A stretch of DNA of 64,000 nucleotides from Tritrichomonas musculus (taxonomy: Eukaryota > Parabasalia > Tritrichomonadida > Tritrichomonadidae). Shown here piece by piece: positions 9,118-19,188 of the stretch. The stretch is from NCBI GenBank assembly GCA_039105265.1, contig JAPFFF010000020.1:2373001-2437000 (forward strand). The letters run 5' to 3'. Numbering within the stretch: the first letter of the stretch is position 1; every line of letters begins with the position of its first letter. The position numbers and the translations under genes are program-made. The notes under the pieces were generated by a model. It was not told the DNA's origin, searched no databases, and saw only the letters and a program-made list of their open reading frames with translations.

Positions 9118-10248
9118 ATGAATGTGTTTTCGTCAGCATTTGAAGGTGTGAGAATAGAGCAGCTCGTAAATGAAAACCCTAAAAAGCTTACCTACAACGA
9201 ATTTAACTTACTTATGCAAAACTTTAGGCCCACAAAGAGGAAGCTAGATAATTGGTATAAAGAATATGAGAAAAGGTATATCAGAAAATATGGTGATTTA
9301 TTAGTGGAGCCACCAATTAATAACCTCATAGGATTCAAGTCCAAAAATAAGGTAGCAAGGTTACAAGAATTAGAGAGTAGACTTAGGAAGAACACAGAAG
9401 AGATCCACAGTAATAATTTTCCATTAAAGGAGAACATCAAAAAGTTTCAGCTGCACTCTGTCACTAGTAGATATACATACTTGATAGACTTGATGCAGAC
9501 TCAGGATATTGTGTACCTTATTGCTATCAACATTAATACTCGTTACTTATTTGCTAGACCTGTGAATGTAGCAGTGAATAACGGTAATAGAGTCATAACT
9601 AGGGAAATCAAATCAGCGCAGGTATTTATTAATGCTCTTGGTGATATGGTAGACTTTGATAATCTATATGTGGAAAAGTTAATAGGGGATGCAGAAAAAG
9701 CTTTCTTCTCTGAGGAGGCTATAAATGTTTACCATGATTTTCCACAAAGAATTAAGTTTGAAAAAGTGAGAAGACAAAAAGTGGGAGGGCATACAGAACC
9801 TTTGCATTCATCATTGGGAATCATAGATAGAGTTATACGTACTATTCGTGATATGGCTTACTTAATGAAAGTAGAAAGAATTACGCCGAACATTATGAGT
9901 GAAATAGTTTGGCAGTACAACAATAGCCCACACAAGACTCTATCTAAGTATGCAGGATTTGATGTAACTCCAAAGATGGTGCAAGATGATGCGGACCTTG
10001 AAGAATTCATAGTAAGGAAGATCGTACAAGAGAACTATGAAATTATGAACAGAAAAGATTGGAAATTAGAAAATGGGACTAATGTAAAGGTCTACAATCC
10101 TAAAGATACAATGATGAAAAGAAGAAGGGTTATACAGCCTGGAGAACATTTTGTAGTTGGTTATGAAGATGGTTTGTATAGAGTGAGAGATGATAAAAAT
10201 AATGAGCAAGTAGTACCGAGATATAGATTAAAGAAGATGTATGGTTAA
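9118..10248 (+). CDS. Maverick retroviral-like integrase
   Basis: ATG at 9118 (MNVFSSAFEG) gives 376 residues; the open frame upstream overlaps the broken gene on the other strand. The DDE core reads Y-L-I-D-L-M-Q (first Asp), K-L-I-G-D-A-E-K-A-F (second Asp), then L-G-I-I-D-R-V-I-R-T-I-R-D, where the position usually held by Glu is Asp. A basic C-terminal domain with G-E-H-F-V-V-G-Y-E-D-G-L-Y and P-R-Y-R-L-K fits an SH3- or chromodomain-like DNA-binding fold. The enzyme would insert the element with a 6-bp target duplication. The Mav2 copy (52074) has Asn at the same third position. Confidence 0.85.
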   Translation: MNVFSSAFEGVRIEQLVNENPKKLTYNEFNLLMQNFRPTKRKLDNWYKEYEKRYIRKYGDLLVEPPINNLIGFKSKNKVARLQELESRLRKNTEEIHSNNFPLKENIKKFQLHSVTSRYTYLIDLMQTQDIVYLIAININTRYLFARPVNVAVNNGNRVITREIKSAQVFINALGDMVDFDNLYVEKLIGDAEKAFFSEEAINVYHDFPQRIKFEKVRRQKVGGHTEPLHSSLGIIDRVIRTIRDMAYLMKVERITPNIMSEIVWQYNNSPHKTLSKYAGFDVTPKMVQDDADLEEFIVRKIVQENYEIMNRKDWKLENGTNVKVYNPKDTMMKRRRVIQPGEHFVVGYEDGLYRVRDDKNNEQVVPRYRLKKMYG

Positions 10249-10344
10249 AAACATTGCTCTCCCCAATTATGCCCCAATTATGGCTCATGACCTCGCACCA
10301 ATTATGAAAAGAAAAATATGGTGAACTTTTTTTGTGATGCTCAT

Positions 10345-13300
10345 TCATGGTCCTTCTTCATAAGTTGTTTTGATCTTTCTTTTGAATTTCGTAAGTGTAG
10401 AGATAGTCATATTTGAATTGAACTTGAAACATGGCTGTCCTTGAGTAAGATCAAACGTAATTGAGTTTCCATTGTAGAGATGCTCGTAAAGTTTCATATA
10501 ATCGCCACCAAATTGTTTTGCCGCATGTTTGATAGAATTTAATGTTAGACCTTTACCACGAATCATAAAATCTATATCACCTGTAGAGTCCATGAGCTTG
10601 TCGATATACATTTTCTTCATGAGGAAATAACTTTCAATAGCAACAGGCATTTCATTGTGGTTGTTAATTGTTGGGAAATCACTATGGAATTGTCCTAAAT
10701 CACTACCTATGAGTTCTCTTCCGTACATTTCTTTATAGGCTTTCTCAAGTTTGGGTAAATCGTTGAGTTCTATGTGCATGCTATCTGTATCTTGGTAGTA
10801 TATGTGACATCCTATATCGTGGGCCAGACACATAACTTCATTCATGATTCTCTTACTCATGGATAGAACTTGTATGCCTAGTAATGAGAAATTAAAATGA
10901 TCGTCTATAGGCTTGAGTACTTTTAATGCATGTAGTTTTGAGTTATGAAGTTGGACATCTTCTTTGATCTTCATGTAATTCTTCTTCCAATACTTCTCTA
11001 ATTCATCTCCCTCATACAAATACTTGAACTCTTTATCTGTGGGCCTCTCAATAGTTTTACCATAGCAGCTGTTCATGATAAGTTTGTATAAGTTCTGTAA
11101 TGGATTTTTTTGCTTCTTGTATTCGAGTCTCTTATTGAAGATTTCCCTAATGATTTTTTGAATTGTGTAATCTTTCTTACCGTCCCAGTAGTATCCTCTC
11201 AGTAATGTAAACTCTATCTTCTGGAAATTAATGAGATCTTCAAGGTAAATATTATCAACGATCATCTTCACGGGCTCTCCATTCTCTATTCTGTCATCAT
11301 TTAAGTTCAGTCCATTAACTTTGCGAACTAACAATGGGAAAGGGTAATGTTTGTTTACTTTTGTGACCTCAATTTCGACAACATAAGCACTTTGCTTAGA
11401 GAGGAATTCCATATTGAGATTCTCTTTTTCAATAACTTTAGGAGTGCCACTTACGGTATATAAGCGTGCCATAGCAGACGGATACAAAGATACTGCATCG
11501 AAATCGCATAACTTCTTTTGTGTGTGCCATTTCTTGTTGTAAGCAGTCATGCATCTCCCACCGTAAATAGCATGTGAACAAAAGTAACGAGGGACACCAC
11601 CTAATTTATATAAGTCGTGATCATAATAGACTCTCTGATTGAAAACTTCATTAGCGAGAGAAGAAATGGAGACAAAGTTGAAAGGATCTATATTGAAATC
11701 TTTAATGAAACCATCTCTGAATTTATTAAAGCCTTGTCGTAAAATGTTCACGTCTTGGGTGCAATAGAATTCTGCATACTTGTACATGTCAAATGTGGTA
11801 TCAGAGAGACGACAGCCAATAATGTCTAAGTTGTGGCGGAATTGTTGTTTTGTTTCTTCGGTCCATCTCTTATCTTCATTTTCTCCTGCTTCATTAATCA
11901 CGCCAACATTTTTCTTGAGTCTCTCCATGGTGTAATATTTGTAGGGGAAAACTTCTTTCTGTCCACTATCGAGATTAAACATTGATGGTAATTGTGATAA
12001 CTTACATGAGAGAATAGGAAGTGTGTCACGGAAATAGAGTGTTTTAGATTTGTAGACAATTGTGCCTTTCATAAATTTGTTTCCTTTAATGACAGACTTC
12101 CTTATGCCATATGAACAAAGAAATCTAATGTCGTAAGCAAGATTGTGAAAGTACACTACAGAGAAATCAGGAAGGAAATCCAGAAATGAAACACTACAAT
12201 TTTCTCCTTTAAATGTTTTTGTTATTGTGCCATCTTTGGACTGAAGAACGAACATGTATGGACGATGAATGTCTCCAGAAGTGTCAGCCTCAGAATCGCA
12301 GTACCAATAACTCTTTTTATCATTGATTTCAATTGTCTTCTTCTTCATTGTTTTTGGTTTAATAAGTTGAGTGCAGGATTGTTCGTCATAATCAAGATTA
12401 ATTCCTGTGACATCCTTCTTGATATCATTATTGAAAATAGTTTTGAGAATACAACCGTCTCCGAAATTTAATGGACGAAAATAATTGTTCTTCATCAATG
12501 CCCTCACTAAATTGGAAGAACTAATGAAATGTCTTGCCTTCCTCCAATGATTGCTGTTGTACTCCATGTTAGCCTTGTCTGGTGAAAGCTCTGCGAGATG
12601 AGAAATGTAGTATGTAGAAAATGGTGTCAGCTCTTCAATAAAGTAGTGTTTCTCGTAAATGTTGAATTTGTGAGTACGATTTGGTTCTGCTTTCTCGACT
12701 CCTATGTATGAATTCTTCCCTATTGATTTCTTCTTGTTTTTGGAATTCGCGTCTTCATTAATGAAGGAAACACTGATGTGGATCTTAAATTCTTGACATA
12801 GATTGTTGATAGCAGAATTGGAGAGATATCTGTTGTTGATTCTTAGTCGCATTTTATTAAGTGTTTCATCATCATAGCACCCTGTTTGTTGAAGAGCATA
12901 TATGAAGCAGCAGTCATCGAGTTCTTTTCGTTGTTTACCTTTACTGTTGGCAAGAGTGTCGAAAATTTGTAGGCGAGTCAGGTATTTTACTATCTCTTGT
13001 GGGCAGCTATCTTTGACTAAGAATTGAAAGAAAGAACCACCACGATCAGCATTACTTTTTACATTTTTGGTTTTACTGAAGATGAGTTGAGAAAAGAGAG
13101 ACCATTCTGGGAGTTCCATGCTACCTTTCTCATAAAAGTACTCAGGTTTTACATCATCCATGTCAAATATAAAGTGCTTCTTAGTAAAGTTTTCCATTAG
13201 TTTGTTAAAAGCTTCTGGTGTCAAAGGTAAAGTCCGCCATTCATTATTAACTTTGAATCTGAGTTTGTATTGATTTGTGACAGAGAAGTTCTTGACAATA

Positions 13301-13848
13301 GTGTTGAAGAAATTATGAAGAGCAGGAAATAGTAAATCTCTACCGCGGTTCGTAAGTTGTTCGAAATTGATGTGCCACTCCTCTGGTGAATCATAAAGTT
13401 TCTTCATAATCGCGTCCACTATTTTTTCTTGTTCGTCTTTGAGCTTGATGAAATCGTTATAAGTGATCTTAACAAATGAATCATCTTTCGTGGTATTCCT
13501 CCATATGTTGTTCTTCAAGTTCTTCAAAAAGTAGTTATCATTATTGTCAATGTATCGTGGTATATCTTTTGGAGGTGGCGCTTGGGGAATTTCATCTTTC
13601 GCGGGCACTTCTTTATTTTGGTTTGTTACTTTTGCTTTTTCATTTTGCTCTATACCTTTCATGAACCAGAACATAGCTTCATAAATGTTGTCACCATCGT
13701 AACCATGATCACAAATTTCATATGCAATAGTTTCTATGAGATCGTTCTTGTTAACAAAAAAGTCATCTTCTTCTGTGATCTCTTCATTTACAATCAGGCT
13801 CAGGAGTTCATATAATTTTGGTGTTGGTGTATCTTCTAGTTTTGTCAT
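10345..13848 (-). CDS. Maverick protein-primed family B DNA polymerase
   Basis: Start at ATG 13848 (MTKLEDTPTP), 1167 residues. The N-terminal third has a D-D-C-C-F-I-Y-A-L-Q segment (~residue 325) like the OTU/papain-like region seen in some Polinton polymerases. The exonuclease domain follows: Exo I Y-C-D-S-E-A-D (~515) and Exo II F-H-N-L-A-Y-D (~580). Polymerase motifs are D-F-D-A-V-S-L-Y-P-S (motif A, ~782), K-L-I-M-N-S-C-Y-G-K-T (motif B, ~925) and Y-Y-Q-D-T-D-S-M-H (motif C, ~1022). All catalytic residues are present and the frame is unbroken, so this copy may be active. It ends tail to tail with the integrase gene, 96 bp apart. Confidence 0.92.
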   Translation of the reverse strand: MTKLEDTPTPKLYELLSLIVNEEITEEDDFFVNKNDLIETIAYEICDHGYDGDNIYEAMFWFMKGIEQNEKAKVTNQNKEVPAKDEIPQAPPPKDIPRYIDNNDNYFLKNLKNNIWRNTTKDDSFVKITYNDFIKLKDEQEKIVDAIMKKLYDSPEEWHINFEQLTNRGRDLLFPALHNFFNTIVKNFSVTNQYKLRFKVNNEWRTLPLTPEAFNKLMENFTKKHFIFDMDDVKPEYFYEKGSMELPEWSLFSQLIFSKTKNVKSNADRGGSFFQFLVKDSCPQEIVKYLTRLQIFDTLANSKGKQRKELDDCCFIYALQQTGCYDDETLNKMRLRINNRYLSNSAINNLCQEFKIHISVSFINEDANSKNKKKSIGKNSYIGVEKAEPNRTHKFNIYEKHYFIEELTPFSTYYISHLAELSPDKANMEYNSNHWRKARHFISSSNLVRALMKNNYFRPLNFGDGCILKTIFNNDIKKDVTGINLDYDEQSCTQLIKPKTMKKKTIEINDKKSYWYCDSEADTSGDIHRPYMFVLQSKDGTITKTFKGENCSVSFLDFLPDFSVVYFHNLAYDIRFLCSYGIRKSVIKGNKFMKGTIVYKSKTLYFRDTLPILSCKLSQLPSMFNLDSGQKEVFPYKYYTMERLKKNVGVINEAGENEDKRWTEETKQQFRHNLDIIGCRLSDTTFDMYKYAEFYCTQDVNILRQGFNKFRDGFIKDFNIDPFNFVSISSLANEVFNQRVYYDHDLYKLGGVPRYFCSHAIYGGRCMTAYNKKWHTQKKLCDFDAVSLYPSAMARLYTVSGTPKVIEKENLNMEFLSKQSAYVVEIEVTKVNKHYPFPLLVRKVNGLNLNDDRIENGEPVKMIVDNIYLEDLINFQKIEFTLLRGYYWDGKKDYTIQKIIREIFNKRLEYKKQKNPLQNLYKLIMNSCYGKTIERPTDKEFKYLYEGDELEKYWKKNYMKIKEDVQLHNSKLHALKVLKPIDDHFNFSLLGIQVLSMSKRIMNEVMCLAHDIGCHIYYQDTDSMHIELNDLPKLEKAYKEMYGRELIGSDLGQFHSDFPTINNHNEMPVAIESYFLMKKMYIDKLMDSTGDIDFMIRGKGLTLNSIKHAAKQFGGDYMKLYEHLYNGNSITFDLTQGQPCFKFNSNMTISTLTKFKRKIKTTYEEGP

Positions 13849-14189
13849 TTGCGTTGTTTTATGTTTGATAAAAAAATAAAGAAACAAAAATTATGTTTAA
13901 TAAATGGAATTCAGAATTTAGTCACAAACAAAAACCATCTAAAAATATTCTCGATTTGGACCATAACTTAATGGTAATTCATGAGTGGAAAAGTTATGAG
14001 GTTCGAAAAATAGAAAGTCCGACATTTTTTATTATTAATGCTTTTCATAAATTATAACCATAAACTTGTGAAATATTAATGGAAAATCAATAAAATTTTA
14101 TCTCTCAATTACTACATAAATTATTTTCATTAATTCAGTTCAATTTTGATAATAAAAATTTTCTCTTTCAATTTTGATGAAAATTTTGG

Positions 14190-14415
14190 CAATTCAGTAA
14201 TGCCCATTAATGCTCAGTAATGCTCAGTAATGCTCAGTAATGCGCAATGAAGTGCAATGTAGTGCAATGTTGCGCAATACAAAAATTTAAGTTCAAAAAG
14301 AGGAACAAAAATTTAAATTCAAAAAGTAGAACAAAAATTTAATTTCAAAAAGCGGAACAAAAATTTAAATTCAAAAAGTAGAACAAAAATTTAAATTCAA
14401 AAAGTGGAACAAAAA
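14190..14415. repeat. two tandem arrays near Mav1 right end
   Basis: From about 14205 a 10-bp unit TAATGCTCAG is repeated four to five times and decays into AGTGCAATG and TGCGCAATAC. From about 14280 a 26-bp unit (AAAAATTTAA, TTCAAAAAG, then GGAAC or GAAC) is repeated five times. Sequence between 13849 and 14190 shows no gene. Subterminal arrays of this sort are common in Maverick ends, but neither a TIR nor a terminus could be confirmed here. Confidence 0.8.
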
Positions 14416-14576
14416 TTTTGAAAATTAATGAAAATAATAAATGAAAATTTTAAAATGAGAATTATTTTTATGCGCAATACAGGGTCCGAAATCACCTACC
14501 TTTAATTACATATGAAAACACTAATGAAAACCCCGCACAAGTCCATAAATTTATCTCGCATATGTAATTCGATAAA

Positions 14577-14741
14577 ATGGCGATCATCAAAAAAGTTTTC
14601 AATGACGTTGATTTTGATTTTGAAAACGGTCCTGAGCATTGTTTTTGAGAAATCACGCCTATTGAAGATAATATTGGAGAAAGATATAAGAATTGTATCG
14701 AAGGTTTAACAGTTGTACTTGCGCTAGGCGGACGACATTAA
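14577..14741 (+). pseudogene. short conserved-looking ORF with an in-frame TGA
   Basis: A 54-codon frame starts MAIIKKVFNDVDFDFENG, is interrupted by TGA at 14646-14648, and continues in the same frame with E-I-T-P-I-E-D-N-I-G-E-R-Y-K-N-C-I-E-G-L-T-V-V-L to TAA at 14739. Both halves have good coding character, so one nonsense mutation is the simplest reading. The protein family is not recognised; it may be a relic of an element or cellular gene. Confidence 0.5.
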
Positions 14742-14781
14742 AAAGGGGGAGTGAGGACTTCGGTCCGAAATCACCCTTTTT
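14740..14781. other. strong hairpin with TTCG tetraloop
   Basis: AAAAAGGG pairs with CCCTTTTT, with inner stems GTGA/TCAC and GGAC-TTCG-GTCC. GGAC(UUCG)GUCC is one of the most stable RNA tetraloop hairpins known. The 14-bp string GGTCCGAAATCACC also occurs near 14484. It may mark the Mav1 terminus, an RNA 3' end, or a small inverted-repeat element. Confidence 0.6.
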
Positions 14782-15026
14782 ATCATACTACTATATTTTC
14801 TTAATTTTTTGAAAATCGTATCAATTAGTATAAGGTTAAATTGAGAGAAGTATAAGGTTTTTATAATTACTCTAAAGGTTTTAATTTGACCTATTTAGAG
14901 ACAAAAAGTATCATTGAAAAAATTCAATTAAACAATGAAAAGATTTGAATTAAATCGAAAGATTCATTCAAAAATAACATTGAAAATTTCTATGAAAATT
15001 CTATCGAAAATTTCATTTTTCAATCA

Positions 15027-17429
15027 ATGCTTTCTCGTTTATTTAACGAGTCACTTCCTTCGCCTACTGAAGAACAACTTCAAACAATACTAAATGATAG
15101 GGAAATAGGACTTTCTTCCGAGATAACATCAGTTGCTTTTGAACCTCGCTTTAAATTATATGCTCTTGGTTCTGCAACTGGGGATTTTCATATTATTAAC
15201 AATAAGAACTATTGGTACAAATATATACCGATTACTACAGAACCACCGATTTTAAAAATAATTCCTTTACCAAATTCTTCAACTTTCTTATCACTTTGCA
15301 GTGCCACTTTATATGAAAATCATCCCTTAAACATTCCAAGACAACAACGCCCAATGCAAACCAATAATATTTTTTTCAAACCTCAAACAATATTAAGCGA
15401 AGTTAAAGCAAGCAAGTTTTATAGCTACATTACGCATTGGATAGTAATGCATGACGGTAATATACTACACCGACCAATTCAATTAAAATATGATATTATC
15501 GATTTTGCAGCATCTCCAATTCATCCCGAATTTGTACTACTCTTAAGCAAAACAGGCTCTATATACGGTTTTTCAGTTGAAGAAATGAAATTTACCGAAC
15601 TTTATATTAATTATTTTGAAGGGAAAAATGTTCATTCAATAATCTGCCCTTATGCATTAAAATTTTTCATATCACATGACATTATCGAGAAGCTGAACAT
15701 GACAAACAAAGAGATATCGGCAGTACAGCAAGTCGGTGCTGCGCAATTTGACATATTCAGGAAATCTGACACGGTTGCATTAATTGATTCCAAACAGAAA
15801 AAGCCGTCACTTTTTAAGAGCAGCCGCCAAGAAAGTACGGTTGAACTTTTGAGTGGATCCGTTGGAACATGCGTCTCACTGATGAATGAAAGAGAATGGG
15901 CGTCGGTTGTCCATTCAAAAGACGGTGACTCTGTCTATTCAGGCAATCAATTGAGAATTCACCTTAAAGGTGAATTACTCATACCAGCCATTGTTCCGAG
16001 ATACAAGAAACCGTTGGCCAAAGATGAATTGAAAAGTGTCACTTTTTTCACAAATTACGGCAGGTTTATTAATTTGAATGGAAATTCAATGGATCACTTC
16101 ATGCTGAGGCCGATAGAACCAAGATTTGCCTTCATTGACAAAAGTGACAACATATACGTCTTCAGTGACAAGAATGAGTGCTTCATTTTCGAGAAGAACA
16201 ATTTCGTAGGCAGTTACAAATTTGACTGGGCAAAACCGTTAGCGGTTTTAAACGGTTTTGCCCTATGTTTGAGTGATACTAATGAACCATTTATTGCCAA
16301 CATAAAGACCAATCAAAAAGTTCAGATCACATCACCACTTGTTCCATCAACGGTTGTAACCGTCCAAATATTTGAAGGCTACATTGACTTCCTATGTGAA
16401 AGTGGCAAGGTCATTCGATTTGACCTTCTTTCAAACGATAAATTTGAAGGCTTTGAAGTGGTTGATATCGAAGAATTGAAGGTCTGCTACAACTACCCTT
16501 ACCACCTCTCAAATAACCCCTGGCGACCGTTTAATGGCACTTTTGCGTGTATCAAGCAGATCAACCAGCTGTCAGTTCTCATTGCCGACAAGTTCATCTT
16601 CCACGAGGTCTGCCAGAGCAACGAATGCGTCGTCTTCTTCGAGGTCATCGACTCGGCTGGAAAAGTGAATCCAAAGGACAGCTCCTTCATTGTTATCGTC
16701 ACATCCTTCCACATCAGCATCTTCGCAGTTGACGAGAAAGGACTCAAGCGAGTTCGCCACGTATCGCTCGGAAATGATCGAGTTATCGAGGCTTCAGTGA
16801 CTTCTTGGGGAGTTCTCATTGTTCGTACCGAAACGCGTGTTCAACTTCTCGTCCTTCCTGATGTTTCATACGATCCAATTGCCAAGCTTTCTCTCACCTA
16901 TGAAGCCCCTCCGCCACTTGTCGACGAGATCGAGGAAGCGCCTGACAATGGCAATTCAAACAGCCATGCCGTTGAAGCTGTCAAGTCGATTAATCCGATC
17001 ATCTTGCCGCACAAAGGATTGATCGTTTTCGAGAGAAACTTGGTCACAATCTTCTTGAAGGAAATATTGATTCCCGATTGCTTCGACGAGAAGAAGTTGC
17101 CAAATGTGCTGATTCCGCCTCCCGAATCCGGAATCAAGAAGATATTCGGCAAAAAAGGCGGAATATCAGTCGAGGAGGCCGATCGATGCTTCCTCTTCAA
17201 TCGTCCACAGAAGCAGAAAAACGAGCAGAATGCTGACAACGATGATAATGCTGCTGCAACTGCTGCAAGCATCGGAAGCTCGCTCTCCGAGACGCAGGAG
17301 CTGATGCAGCAGATACTCGCAAAGGCAAACGAAAGAGGCGAGCAATTAAACGAACTTGAAATAAAGGCACAGAAATTGGCACAGTCGGCTAAAGAGTACA
17401 GAAATGCTTGTAGAAAATTCAGGCATTAA
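15027..17429 (+). CDS. tomosyn/Lgl-type WD40 protein with C-terminal R-SNARE-like helix
   Basis: 800 residues from ATG 15027, preceded by TTTCAATCA, a reasonable trichomonad initiator. The N-terminus (E-I-T-S-V-A-F-E-P-R-F, A-L-G-S-A-T-G-D-F-H-I) starts a WD40 propeller as in Lgl, Sro7 and tomosyn. The body is low-identity beta-propeller sequence. The last ~50 residues (L-S-E-T-Q-E-L-M-Q-Q-I-L-A-K-A-N-E-R-G) form an amphipathic helix with an Arg near the centre, like the tomosyn R-SNARE motif. Family members regulate SNARE assembly and exocytosis at the plasma membrane. Base composition rises in GC from about 16500 to 17330. Complete and unbroken; nothing ties it to the neighbouring Maverick. 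Confidence 0.75.
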   Translation: MLSRLFNESLPSPTEEQLQTILNDREIGLSSEITSVAFEPRFKLYALGSATGDFHIINNKNYWYKYIPITTEPPILKIIPLPNSSTFLSLCSATLYENHPLNIPRQQRPMQTNNIFFKPQTILSEVKASKFYSYITHWIVMHDGNILHRPIQLKYDIIDFAASPIHPEFVLLLSKTGSIYGFSVEEMKFTELYINYFEGKNVHSIICPYALKFFISHDIIEKLNMTNKEISAVQQVGAAQFDIFRKSDTVALIDSKQKKPSLFKSSRQESTVELLSGSVGTCVSLMNEREWASVVHSKDGDSVYSGNQLRIHLKGELLIPAIVPRYKKPLAKDELKSVTFFTNYGRFINLNGNSMDHFMLRPIEPRFAFIDKSDNIYVFSDKNECFIFEKNNFVGSYKFDWAKPLAVLNGFALCLSDTNEPFIANIKTNQKVQITSPLVPSTVVTVQIFEGYIDFLCESGKVIRFDLLSNDKFEGFEVVDIEELKVCYNYPYHLSNNPWRPFNGTFACIKQINQLSVLIADKFIFHEVCQSNECVVFFEVIDSAGKVNPKDSSFIVIVTSFHISIFAVDEKGLKRVRHVSLGNDRVIEASVTSWGVLIVRTETRVQLLVLPDVSYDPIAKLSLTYEAPPPLVDEIEEAPDNGNSNSHAVEAVKSINPIILPHKGLIVFERNLVTIFLKEILIPDCFDEKKLPNVLIPPPESGIKKIFGKKGGISVEEADRCFLFNRPQKQKNEQNADNDDNAAATAASIGSSLSETQELMQQILAKANERGEQLNELEIKAQKLAQSAKEYRNACRKFRH

Positions 17430-17805
17430 ATTATTTAATATTAAATAATGATTTTCAACTGTTATGTTCATTAAATTTAATAAATAAAAAGTTGATGATA
17501 ATTAATTATTTTTTTTTTTTTTTTAAATGCAGTTTTTGATAAATAATAATATAATATATGTGGCATATTGATGTTGATTTTCACTAATTAATAATGTTCG
17601 ATAAAATATATATTATTTTTGAATAAATTTTAAAATTTTTTAAAGCAATAAAATGTTCTTTGAAACATTTTGAATAAGTATGGTTCTGATGGAAATCTCA
17701 ATTTCGACTTTAATTCTCCAACTGCAAAATTTTAGTCCATATAAAATATTGTGAAAATGCTTGCCTATTTATCTATTCAATTTTTTTGAAATAAAAAAAA
17801 AATTT
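17430..17805. other. AT-rich intergenic, nothing recognised
   Basis: 376 bp of AT-rich sequence with a T-tract at 17508-17524. No ORF, RNA or repeat is evident. Confidence 0.7.
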
Positions 17806-18815
17806 ATGGATGATCGTGAGGATAATATTCAAGGATTAAAAGAAGCTTTTCCTGAGAAAAATATTGAAATAATCATTAAGGCGTTAGATAAAGCAAATAA
17901 TGATTTTGAAGACGCATTTCAAATTTTATTACAAAATCCTGAATCTCTAGAAAATACCAAAAAATCAAGACATAAAACAAAAAAAATATCAAAGAAGAAA
18001 AAACAAAAATCGCATTCTAAGGAAAAAACAAGCAAACTAAAAGAACCAAATCAATCAGATATTATATCTGAAGATAAAAATTTATCTATTACCACGAACA
18101 ACAATCAACAACTTCTAGTAAACCTCAAATGTCTGCTGCTTTGCAAAATAATGGTTCGGATGATGACGATGATGATGATTTTCTTATTTATTTTGATCCT
18201 TCTCTAAACCAAAAAAGGCCTGATCCACCAATTTTGACTAAAAAAGAAAAGAAGAAGAAAAAGAAAAAGAAAAATCGATCAAAGAACTATTTAACAGAAG
18301 CAGAAATGAAGAAAATTTTAGAAAGTCCAATTTTTTTAAATCTATTCAGCGACAGCGATAGTGATCATGAAACTTGTGATAACAAAAATGATGTCAGCAT
18401 CATTAAAACCAAGCCCACGAAAACTTCTACTAATCAGAACTCTATTAATAATATTAAGGATGAAGATGAAATTATATATTCTGATTATGAATATGAATAT
18501 GAAGAAGAAGAAGAAATATTTGAAGATAGCGAATCAGATGAACCTGATTTAGAAACCAAACGATTTGATCTTCACGGTTACACATTAAAACAGGCCAAAT
18601 TTTTAGTTGAGAGTCAAATATTAAATGCTAATAAGAATAAAATTGGAGTTTTTCATTTTATTACTGGAGCTGGACACCATTCCATTAATCATATTCCAAT
18701 ACTGCGTCCAATGGTCCTAAGAATCTGCCAAAAGCTTAACGTACGAGGATATATTCCTCATGTAAACAGTGGTATTGTTGTATGTAATGTTAAAAAACCT
18801 TTTGCATCATTGTAA
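17806..18815 (+). pseudogene. CUE-Smr domain protein gene with a frameshift
   Basis: ATG 17806 opens an N-terminal CUE-like domain (L-K-E-A-F-P-E-K-N-I-E-I-I-I-K-A-L-D) and a lysine-rich linker. That frame ends at 18207. A second frame, open from 18078, carries an acidic region and a C-terminal Smr domain: F-D-L-H-G-Y-T-L-K-Q-A (LDxHG motif) and G-A-G-H-H-S, ending at 18815. CUE and Smr domains occur together in eukaryotic N4BP2-type proteins; Smr domains are RNA or DNA nucleases. The two frames overlap at 18078-18207, so one indel there would restore a single gene. Either the gene is dead or this is a sequencing error in a homopolymer-rich stretch. Confidence 0.65.
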
Positions 18816-19188
18816 ATAAAAATTATAAAGATTAATTCATATTAAATTTTTATTTTATTTTTTCATGATAAAAAAGATTAATTCATATTAATTTTTTTTT
18901 GATCTTGAAACTAACATTTGAATAATAGAGACAAATCTGTTCTAATATTTAAAAATAGCATATATTATTGAATCTGTTAAAGAAGGAATTTTATTTTGTT
19001 GTCATAAATACAATCTATCAAGTGAAAATCGTCAATTATTGCTGGTTAAAAAAGAATAAAAATATACAATAAAAATATTTTTTGTATTAATTTTTTTGTT
19101 TATTTGACGTTAAAATACATTCAAAATATTTCAATGAATTATTCGAAATGTGATATAAAAAAAAAAGTAATTAACTATATTTTGAGAT
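18816..19188. other. AT-rich intergenic, nothing recognised
   Basis: 373 bp, AT-rich, with a short direct repeat (GATTAATTCATATTAA at 18830 and 18876). No gene. Confidence 0.7.

Larger units (their letters stand above)
1..14782. mobile_element. Maverick/Polinton element 1 (Mav1), left part outside window
   Basis: A block of virus-like genes in both orientations: capsid protein, packaging ATPase, integrase, protein-primed DNA polymerase B and several small proteins. This set defines Maverick/Polinton self-synthesising DNA transposons, which are abundant in trichomonads. The left terminus lies before the window. The right limit is not proven: coding ends at 13848, repeat-rich sequence follows to about 14415, and a strong hairpin ends near 14782, after which cellular-type sequence leads to the gene at 15027. 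Without the left TIR or a target duplication the right boundary is a guess. Confidence 0.85.
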
